A stretch of DNA of 64,000 bases, from assembly GCA_013399855.1 (NCBI GenBank), contig VXAY01004353.1, positions 830,041-894,040 of the forward strand. The letters run 5' to 3'. Within the stretch, counting starts at the first letter, position 1, and each line of letters begins with the position of its first letter. The position numbers were made by a program, and so were the translations under genes. The notes beneath the pieces were generated by a model. It was given only the letters and a program-made list of their open reading frames with translations. It did not search any database and was not told where the DNA came from. Origin of the DNA: Oxyruncus cristatus (Eukaryota > Chordata > Aves > Passeriformes > Cotingidae). Positions 14,801 through 24,740 of this stretch are shown here, piece after piece.

Positions 14801-16058
14801 CCAGCTCCTGGGGGTTCCTGTTGTCTGCTGTTGGAAGGGAAGATAACTCACAAGTCACCTGCTTGGAAGCATCACTTGTTAAAAAGTGAGCATTTCATTG
14901 TTATTTCAAGAAGTTGGAAAATAACTCAATGGGAAAACTTTCTCAATGTTCATTTTTGTTTGTGGCTTTTTTTTTTCTTTTGCTGAACATGTTTGATGGA
15001 CTTTTCTTCCAGAATGTTCTGTTTTTGTAACGCAGACTGTGAACTGATCTTTTAATGTTGCATCCAACATTTATCAGTAATCTAAAGCACTAAAGTGGAT
15101 GAAAAGCTGGATTTTTACCTTTTGACTAGAAAAAGTTGAAGAAAAAAACTATTTAGTGCCATGAAGGCACAAAAGAACCTTCCTCCAAAGGCTGTTGTGA
15201 AGCTGAACATGTCGACACTTTGAAAACTAAGCTAATGGCCTATGTCAAAAGTCAAAGCAACACAGCCAAAATGTTCCTCTTTTTCCACTTCCTTGTGTTA
15301 GAAAACATATCAGATGGGCAACATTTTTCAGAGAGAAAAATAAATTTTAGGGAATGCTTTGCTGCAAAGGATCAAATGGGATAGTTGTGTTAATTATTTA
15401 TAAACCCTGCATTGCACTTATTGCTTGGAAAGGATGAAGATGAAACCAAGAGAATATAATCTTTAAAGAACACTTTAGAGGTTCTGTCTTTGGTAGAAAT
15501 ATTTCCTTAAACCTGCAGAGACCATGAGGTGATTTAATAAATCTTTTCATATCTATGCTGTGTCCTGGTCTGAGGTGGAATAAGGTTGATGCCAGCTGAG
15601 GGGAGAATTGCTAATTTCATTAATATCTCCCTTATTAGTTTAGCCTTATTCCTTCAACCTGAGGGCTCTTGAAGAGGTGACTTTTATTTCAACTATCAGT
15701 ATCCAGCACTTGATCCGATGCCCTTTTGGGACATCCCAATGAGTTATTACTAATAATTTGGGTGTGAAATGGGGGACAATCAATGGAGAAGACTCTGAAT
15801 CAATTACTATGCCACTGTAGTACTCATTTTTGTCATTTTTGAGTTCAAAGGGAGATAAGGACCCTTTTGGACATAGATTGCAGTTGCTGGGTGTCACTAT
15901 GAATATATTTCCTGGCAACTATTTCATGAGTGAGTCCTAATCTGCATCAGCTTCAATCAGGCACCACTTGTACAATAAAAGGCCTGGAAACAATTCTGAA
16001 AGCATTATACCCCACATGCTGTATCCTTGCTGAGCTGTGTGCATTGTTCATTTTAGGG

Positions 16059-16071
16059 ACCCCCCCCCCCA
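16059..16071. repeat. Poly-C homopolymer
   Basis: Eleven consecutive C (16060-16070) lie between GGGA and ACATATTTG. This is a homopolymer where length calls are often unreliable. Confidence 0.9.
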
Positions 16072-17879
16072 CATATTTGAATCTGTGCCTTGTCCTCACC
16101 AATTATGAATTCTCCAACAGTGCTGACTTTCCTAGAATTTTGGGGAACGGCTCTTGACCCTTACCATGACATAAAACCATCTCTAATCACAAAGAAGATC
16201 AAACTGATAAGATTAGCTTTCAAATTCTGCTGCTAATGCTGACAGAGAACAGTGCTCTGAGCAGTGTGCTGTAAAGTAGCACAGCAAGGTGAGTGTGTCC
16301 CAAGGTTATAATAAATGTGGGAACTTTGCAATTATTCCTGGCTATTGTATGGTAATCAGAAGTGCAGACTGTGCTACTGCTGTGCCATAGCTGTTTTCTT
16401 CTCTCTGCAGTTCTGCCAGGAGAAGACCATCAATTAAAACTTCAATGCTCCAATGACCAGCCACTCAGTCTCAGAAGTTGTGTTTTCTTCTTATTTCCTT
16501 CTTTGTTCATATCCCAGAGTTGACTAATTTCCAAGACTGCACGTTTTTCACCTTGCAGTCGTTCAGACTCCACAGCAGAAGTGTGAAGCTTTTATGTCAC
16601 CACAGCAAGGTCTCTCAGGAAAAATCCCTGTTCACACATCCTGCTGACCCTTAGAGGTAAAATGTTTTCACTACAGTCCTTTTGCACTGTAAATTGACTG
16701 GGTGAAGCTTGTCTGCATCAGTGGAGCCATTACATTAATTGCTATTTTATGCTGAACTTGGGAATTGATGCTGGACTTTGGAGGGGTGTTTTGGATCGCG
16801 TTGCAGTGGGAAGGATTTGACTTTTGAGGCTTTTTGCACATCAAAACTCAAACAATGAATATGTTTCTCCTGGTTTTGTTTTGTTTTTTTTTCAAGGTGC
16901 TGGTCTTGCCAAAAAATGTGTCAAAAAGATATAATTAAGTTTGTCAGCAAAGAAAGAACAGGGAGGGACTGTTGTATTTCTAGTCTTAAAGCAATTAATT
17001 TCATTACACCTTTCCATGCAGTAATCTTGGTATCTGTGATGGTTATCAGGTGGAATTTTGTGGTGCAGCACAGGCAGAGGATGAAGCTTCTGTCAGAGCT
17101 CTGCAGGCACTCTCTGTTTTACCTGTTCAGTCCGATCTGCTTTTGCCAATGGACAGGTTCAGGGCTGGTCACTGCTGGGACTGGGTAACCCTGCCTAGTC
17201 CTGGGGCTGCCCCCATCACCAGTGCTATGGAGAGCCCGAAGGGTAACTGCAGATCCTCATCTTGAATCTAGATTCCAGTATATATGAGCACTCCTTTCCT
17301 GTAGGCCTTGTATGATGCTGGATACTATCAGAATGGATAAACCCCAATGTGCTCCCTGGTCATCTACTCTCCTCTTACCATTCCTGGCAGGAATTGAGCA
17401 CATTTCTCTTTCTTACTTTCTATCCAGATCTGCAGGTATTTGTTTTAGTAACATTCCTGATGTCTGGTTGCTTCTGCCATGGCAATTTATTTGTTTATTT
17501 TGCATCTCTGGAGGTCAGACCCTCTGCGTCTTGCAGAGTTTCAGTGTTGCTGCTCTTCCAGTCTTGAGTTTTTCCTCTGCTTTTCTCCCCTCTGAGCAAA
17601 GGAGCATTTGCAGCCCTTATTTGACTTCTCCAGCTTTATATCTCTCCACAGCCTCAGGCATGTGCTTGAGTATCTGTGGTATCTACTGATGTGCAGGAGC
17701 CTCACAAGGAGACAAATTCTTTGCCATGGAGAAATTCTTTGCCTTTCATTTGGAGGCATAATGGTGCTGACAGGAGGGCTTTTCCAGCTCGTCTTGTTTT
17801 CCAGCTGGGCTTGTGCAACCCCTGCTCCCAAATGATCCTGATGTTGACTTGGCTGTCTGCAGTAACGGTAGTGATCCTA

Positions 17880-17964
17880 TTCTGGAAGGGGATTGAGGTG
17901 GAATATATGTGTATTTATGTTACACAAACACACACATGTATTCCACCTCAATCCCCTTCCAGAA
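17880..17964. repeat. Near-perfect 33-bp inverted repeat (hairpin)
   Basis: Bases 17880-17912 pair with 17932-17964. The outer 24 pairs (17880-17903 with 17941-17964) are perfect, and the next nine include a single T-G wobble at 17906/17938. The 19-base loop (17913-17931) is itself partly self-complementary (17918-17920 with 17924-17926). The arm is ordinary mixed sequence (GGAAGGGGATTGAGGTGGAA), not simple repeat. An AT/GT microsatellite follows directly. Confidence 0.97.
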
Positions 17965-18028
17965 CATGTGTATATACATGTATATTACATATATGTATAT
18001 ATAATATATATATGTGTACATATATACA
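17965..18028. repeat. (TA)n/(TG)n microsatellite
   Basis: This is a run of alternating purine and pyrimidine made of TATA, CATG and TGTA steps, such as TATATAATATATATATGTGT. It lies directly right of the long hairpin and is prone to cruciform formation and replication slippage. Confidence 0.9.
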
Positions 18029-19250
18029 ACACTTCCTGTTGTTCAGTGGTTTTTGTTGGTACAATAACTCCTCTCTGGTTTATGAGAATCTCAGTGGCTG
18101 TGGTGTTTCACACTCAGTTTGCCCCTTTGCCCTCATGGGATGGGCAGCAGCACAATAAATGCCCCAGAACAAGGTCCTGTGTTTGTGCCAAAAAACCCTA
18201 TGTGAAACTGTGAAAGAAATAAAGGGAAGCAGGCTGGATGGGAGCTGATCAGGATGCCTTTACTGGCAACTGTTGCTGAGCACAGAGGAGGATGTTGTCA
18301 GATCTCTATACATAAACTCATGAGTTAGGCTGCCAGGACAGAACTTGTCGTGTCAGTTCTTGTGCTAATGGTGAAATATGGGCACGTTCAGAGCTAGAGG
18401 TGACACCAATGCAGTTTCACTGAGATATATGTGAAAAGAGGACCCTGAAGTGTGCAGTAACAGCAGGTAAGTGCCGGGATTTGGGCTGTTCTGCACTGCC
18501 CCTGCTGAGCCCTCCTTGCTCACAGCTCTGCTGTGCAGCACTTCCCAACTTGTCCTTGCTCACAGGTCTTTGAGGGTGTTAAATTGGTGCTTCTGTCAGA
18601 GCCTGGCAGCCAGGTTAACCAGGCCACCATTTATTCAGCCTGGCTGTTGCTTGAGTTTGTCTGAACTGCTGTTTGTGGTGTGCAATGGACTCCCAAGTGT
18701 CAGCTATTGACTGTGTCCTCAGGAAGTGGCTTTTGAGAAGTCTGAGCGAGGCCTCTGCAATGCTAATTGCTGTGACTCAAGGGCAAAGCAAACTTTAATT
18801 TACAAATTCATTACTGCATTGTAGCTGTGGCCTTTATTGGCTTCTCCCAGGTAATTGTGCTGCTGGAAACTCCTCTGATCGGGATCACAATTACTTACAA
18901 GGTTTATTAGCAACGAGTCAGAGCCAGCAGAGCAAAAACTCTGCACACGTTGGTAAGTGTAATAATTCATGCAAGTTCCAAAAGTACTGATCTATTGGCA
19001 CAGTGTCCTGTAACTGCAGTATGGCACTCTGTGGGTCCAGAGAGTAACAGATCAGATGCACACCTGGAAATAGGAAATAATGTCCCTTTTGGGAGAAGCT
19101 TCCTGGCCCTATTGTGAAGAGAGACCCATCCCCACTTAGAGAGTTTATCTGCAGGTTTTTCAGGCATGCAAAGTTCATCCCTCTTTGCTGGTTCTCTGCT
19201 TGGACCTTGGACCACTGAAAGGTTTCTGCATTTGAACTTAGTCCTCAATA

Positions 19251-19287
19251 TCTTGATGGAACAATTGTTCTTGATGGGAACAATTGA
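19251..19287. repeat. Two-copy tandem duplication, 18/19-bp unit
   Basis: TCTTGATGGAACAATTGT (19251-19268) is followed directly by TCTTGATGGGAACAATTGA (19269-19287), which differs by one inserted G and the final base. Confidence 0.85.
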
Positions 19288-22200
19288 GCAGCCTGGATTG
19301 TCACTGGAAAGTGCAGTCACACCACTGCACTGCCTCAGATCCCAGCCAAGTTGTTTGGAATTTTAAATAGGATGCAGTCAAGCTACCTGGGCTACACTGA
19401 TGCAGAAATAGCAGCAGTGAAGAGTTTCTGCTCCAGAGAAGAAATACAGAATTTTTTTTTGATAACTGGAGAAACCAGAAAGATGCCCTTTCCTTCTGAA
19501 AGTTTTGTCTGATGTAATTTTGGAAAGAATTGCACTTTGCAGTGGAAAGCACTTTCATGTCTTTTTGACTAGCATTTATTTTATGATTATATTGTGTGAA
19601 AGTCACATTTAGAGGCCCTAATTAGAATTTAAGATCTCATTAGTCAAGCTGATCTAATGACAATGAGGCATTTGATAATGATGAGACGGTAGAAAGGAAG
19701 CATTTCTTATTAAATGGCTCATTTATGTTTTCCAAATGGTCAAAAAACATTAATGAATAAGTCCTTCCCCTGAGCCTCCTTTGAGGAAAATAACTATAGG
19801 TTAAGTGCTGTGTGTTATTATTTGGCCCTTTCTTTCTGTGAGCACAGAACTAATAGTTTGACATCACTCACTGCTGCTGTTGTACTTAGTGCACAACACC
19901 TGGAGCTTTTGCTGTTGTACTCGTGGTGCTCACACCTCCTTCTGGCAGAGGGATTCAATTTTTCGCTCTTGAATATCCTTAAAAGGTACCACTTGAGGTG
20001 AGGGAGGAGAGCTTGTTTTGCCAGGGAGCCGCTCCCCGTCCTTTCTGACAATGGTGTGTTGTGGTACCTTCATCAATTGCTGCATCTTCTGCCACCCACC
20101 AGACCTGAATTGCTCTCTGAGCATCCCTTCATCCCGGCTGGGGGTGAGGGACAGCCCTGGCAAGAGAAGGGACCAGCTTGGTGCTGCCCTGAGAGACAAA
20201 ACACACAGACTTGGGGAAAGTGTTAAAAATTGGGGGCTGAAAAATTGTGCTCTTCTTGTCTCAGGAATAAGCAACTCTTTGGTAATCCACAAAAAGAACA
20301 AATGCAGGGAAAGGATGCAGTTGTCTCAAGGGTCTGGGGGATATGAACCCCATGCTGAGGATCAAATCTAATCTCTCTCAGCATGTGTGAAAGTGAGGAT
20401 TGGCTTCAGTGTTCCTCTCTTGGAAGAACTGAGAGCCATTCAGGATGTTTGGAAATTCACATCCAGAACTAGACTGAACTGCAGGAGTCACAGTTTAAGC
20501 CTATTTCGGTTGGAAAACAAACAAAATGCAAATGATGCAAACTCCCTTTAATAGTGGTGGTAATGTCTTGCAGTGGCCTGTGGTCCCTTTCGAAACAAAA
20601 TTAGGGCCAGCCTGAATCTTGGCTTATCCTTTTCTCACTTTGTGAACTGCTCTGTGCCCTTTAAACCAGACTTGGTCTGCAACAAGTATATTCATTATCA
20701 GGGGAAATGCTGGCAAATGCTAATTTTTTCACAGGCATTAATAAATCTGTCTTTCCAAACAAACAGAAGCAAATTTCCTTTCCTTCTCTAATGAATCCCT
20801 GGAGGGAATTGTGGACTGTGCATATAAATGGGCTTTGCTCAGATTAGCCATTTTTTAAGTGGTGTTTTTTAATCCCTCTCCTTTCTTGGCTCAGCAGCAT
20901 AAACACTTCATCTGCTTCCCAAGCCCAAATGCTTCTGTACCAGGACTCTGTATGTGAAGTTACCAGCCAAGCACAAGATGCTCCAAGGAATTTAGAAGCT
21001 GAGCAAATACCCCAGTTAAAATCAGTTGGCAAGTGTCTGAGCAGAGACCAACCCGTGCCCTGCTCCTCTGAGGATCCCAGCTGTAAATGTCTTGCTGTTG
21101 CCTTTCACTGTGGGGACGGGTTTATCTGCTCCCATCAAGGTCTCTAATCCTTGTTCAGCTCTTTTCAGCCCCATCTCTTTCTCATCTTGCTGGCACCCAG
21201 GGGGGTGTAAGGTGGGGACCAACCACATGGGGACTTTAGGTATCTCCTTGCCCTTTTTGGAAGGCAGCACTGGCTCGTGACTCAGCTTGCTGAGGGAGGT
21301 TGTGAGGAGCATCCTGGGTGGTGACCTGAGCCACATCTGATGTGGTCGTGCTTGACACGTGGGAGGAGGCTTCTTCTGTCTGCCCAGTGCTCAGGTGACC
21401 CTTGCAAGAGGTCCAGGTGTGACACTGTCCTTCCTCTGCCCGTATCCCACCACTTACAGTGAAATTCAGGGTTGGAGAAGGGGTTTCTCCCCATTTCCCA
21501 TTTAAAATACATATGATAAAGTGTCTGTCCCCTTCCAGTCCCAAAGTGTTCCTTCAGAGGGAGAGAGCAGGAGCCAGGAATGGTTGTGCTCTCCCTGCCT
21601 TGAGCCTCTGAGAGGTTTGAATCTGGACCTCCCACCTGACCTCATTTTGCAATGGTAAGTCCAATTGTAGATAGTCCCAGACTCTGGAAGATGCTGGACT
21701 AAGGCCAAGTCATGTTTCTTGACTAATCCTTCTGAAATTCAGCAATACCATCTGGGCTTCACTCTTCATTATGTTTATTTGAAAGTCTATCTTCTGCTTG
21801 AGAATGGAACCCCTGGAGACAACTCTGTGATATCTTCATTTAGTTAAATGCTGAAGATTCATTCCTTAATGTAAAAATTAATGATTATTGCCAAGGAGTC
21901 CCAGCAAGCGTTGCACAGCTTTTATAAAAAACATCCCACTTTCTCGAGTTCAACAGCTTCTGTGTGACCAAGCCCCCATGGATGGGCAGCTACTTTATTA
22001 ATGCAGTATGAATCATTCCAGCAGTGCCTTCCCTGTGCCGTATGGTTCTTATTGCACTGGCCCTGATAATGTGCTGAGAAACAGCAGGTGCCACTGGAGG
22101 GAAAAGCAGAGATTTGTAAAGCTTTCCTCCCACCAGCTGGAGATGCACACATTTGACTTGTTAAATGGCTTTTGCAGCGTGGTTTTCTGAACTGCAAAAG

Positions 22201-23963
22201 CGTTCAGATGGCAGTTCGTGGTACCATCTGGGGTAAGGGACAAGTAGGTTTTGTTTTCTGCCATTTGAGTCCCTCCTAATCTTTTCCTTAGAAATGAATG
22301 GGGATTGCAGAGGCAATTCAGGCTGTACAGAAGTACAGCTGTTCTGTGTTCCAGGATGATGATGGGGAGCTGCCCACACTTCGGGTGAGCACTTGTTCCA
22401 GAAAAAGTAGCATCTCATTTGTCATCTGCTGTAACAGTCAGAGGTTCTAAGGTGCTTCAGCCTGACTCCTCTGTTTCTCCTGCCTCCCCTGGGTTGGCAA
22501 ATGCTGAAGGGAAGGTTGTTTTACACAAAAAGCACAACCTTGAGAGGTGGAGATGGTTCATGCACATCTCAGAACCAGCTGAGCTATAAACCTTCAAAAT
22601 ACCGGAGCTTATGAGAAACATTGAGCAATTCTTGATGCTTTGCTGCTCGAAACTGCCCAAAGTTGTGTGCAGAGGAAGGAGCTCCATGTTGCAGGTGTGC
22701 AAGTGAGCTTGGTTATGAGAAGGAATATGACAGAGCGAAGAATTCGACTTGTTGATTGTATTTAGTGAACTTGGGTTGAATGGCTCTAACCCCAGAATAT
22801 CACGATAATTATCACATCAGACTGAGAGACTGAGGTGAGCTGGTGTTGAGGCTGGAGTTTCATGCTTTCTTTCCTCTCTAAATGAATTCTGTATACTGGT
22901 TCGTTAGCAGAGGCATTAAAGCCATTCACTGCCCTTTCTCTCGAAACAGAGGAGGCCGATTGTGTCCGATAACAGCTGTTAACACTGCGCTGCAGCGCCT
23001 TAATTCCTTCTTAGGCATTTATGGTGCTCACCCATCAACTCTACTAAAGTGAAATTAAAGAGCAGAGTTTCAGGACTTAATTCAGAAAGAGCCAGGGAGT
23101 GCGTTGATGAGTCCATCATCATGGATGCTTTTATAATGCAGACAAAACGTGGTTTAATATTAATAATGAGACGAAAAAAATCCCAGGCCAGGCATCAACA
23201 GTTTTGATTGTACACATAAGAAATCTAAGAAGGAAAACGTGAGCTCCACAGGCTGTGAGCCTGCAGGGAGGGCTGGGGAGGACCTGCTTTGTCCCAGGGT
23301 GGCACTTTGTGAAGGGGTTTGACTCAGTGGAGAAGAGCTTGGGATGCATCTACAGGTAGTGAGGAAAGTCAGTGGCATTTAGTGGCTCTGGTTTGCATGA
23401 GAAACTCACTGCTCAGAGAGCAAACTTGTCTTGGTTTGAAGGGGTGTTTGAAGTCAGGATACAGAAGAAGCAGAGGAATTTGTGGACTACACTTTGTTAG
23501 TACATAATTGGCAGGAGTAAAGGTAGATGTTGTTTCTTTTTAGTCACTCTCATCCTTCCTGTTCCTTTTAAGAAGTTTTAAAATGCTTTGGACTAAGTTG
23601 TTGTCAAAGTTGAATCTTGTATAGGAAGTGACAGTTGTGCTACACAGATCTTTCCATGTGTAGAACAACTGCAGTTATTGTCCATGATGCTGCTGGAAAT
23701 TTATTTCTCAGGGAGAGAAATTGTTAAGAATGAGTGCAGAGGAGACAGCCACAGGAGCTTCTAGAAAAAGTATCATTGGACAGGCAAAAATGTTGACCCT
23801 ATGTCAAATTGATCAAAATATAGAGTCTGAAATCGTAAGATAGAGGATTTTTCTTTTCCCTCTCTGTTTTTCTAGATGATTATTTTCCTATATCATGAGA
23901 GATCACTAACTCTTCTGGGCAGTGTATCCTCAGCTATCCAAACAAGCACTACTGTCCAGATTT

Positions 23964-24010
23964 GGGATCATAGAATCACTTAGGTGGAAAAGGCCTTCAA
24001 GATGCCAGAT
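23964..24010 (-). mobile_element. Short CR1 3'-end remnant, inverted
   Basis: The plus strand reads GGATCATAGAATCACTTAGG, then TGGAAAAGGCCTTCAAGATG. This is the reverse complement of the last 45 or so bases of a CR1 family whose tail carries the TTAGGTTGGAAAAG variant. No further CR1 sequence is visible to the right, so this is a very short 5'-truncated copy or the surviving end of a larger deleted one. Confidence 0.75.
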
Positions 24011-24319
24011 ACCAGAAAGCATTAGCTGGGCAGGCAAGACAATGTTATTGCACCTCGATGGCATTTAAAAAAAATCACTGACAACTGTCAGGGGAAACCC
24101 GAGCTTACCAGGTACATGGTGTGACCTCATGTAACATCATCTGATCTCTGTGTGTCGGGGATGCTGCCCACTCCTCCTGCCTCTCTGTGCTGTCAGGGAA
24201 CTCAGATAATGAGGAGGAAAAAACCCAAAAAGCCCTGCAGCAGTCTGGTTTCTGTGGCATGATGTGAAATGCTCCACCTGGGACCAGCTTGTTACGGTCA
24301 AGTTGATGTGCTTATGTAT

Positions 24320-24350
24320 TTTATATAGACACACAAAATGTCTATATAAA
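24320..24350. repeat. 12-bp perfect inverted repeat with 7-base loop
   Basis: TTTATATAGACA (24320-24331) is the exact reverse complement of TGTCTATATAAA (24339-24350), with CACAAAA between. It could fold as a small cruciform. No transposon signature is visible around it. Confidence 0.9.
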
Positions 24351-24654
24351 TGAATTGAATGTCCCTCTCTTGGTGCTTGACTTTGAGCCTTCCATTCTTT
24401 GACCTGCTTATCATCCACTTTTTACACGTGCAGCAATTCAGTGCATTCCTGTCAGGATGTGTGTCACCATCTCACTTCTTGGGTGTTGCTGTTAATAGAG
24501 AGGTGGGGGAAAAAAAAATCACTTAAAAAAAAGACCTTGGACTTGAGCAGAAAGTCTGTGTTGCTGAAGATCTGCCTGCAGAAAAAAAGCAAGGAAGTGT
24601 TTTACATGGTGCTTAGAGCCTGCAGCACCCAAGGATGTTATATTATGTCAAGGT

Positions 24655-24740
24655 GTTGTGGGGTTTTTTGTGTGGAGTTTTTTTGTTTGGGGTTTTTCGT
24701 GTTTATTTCTTTTGTTTGGGTTTTTTTTTCCTTTTTCTCT
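24655..24740. repeat. G/T-rich low-complexity tract
   Basis: Runs of T are broken by GGGG or GGG on the same strand, as in GTTTGGGGTTTTT. The tract ends in a T-rich and C-rich tail, and base composition is strongly skewed between the strands. Confidence 0.9.

Larger units (their letters stand above)
8812..23963. other. Non-coding DNA with the 17.9-kb hairpin and several element-like blocks
   Basis: No coding sequence could be supported. The longest frames (131 codons at 10989-11384 plus, 160 codons at 17676-18158 plus) look like chance; the second runs through the hairpin and microsatellite. AT-rich blocks with homeobox-type motifs lie at about 14020-14150, 18745-18920, 19600-19770 and 22905-23160. 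Confidence 0.65.

Noticed and set aside
17676..18158. 160-codon plus-strand frame across the hairpin
   Set aside because: Much of the peptide is encoded by the inverted repeat and the TA/TG microsatellite, so it is an artefact of repeat sequence.
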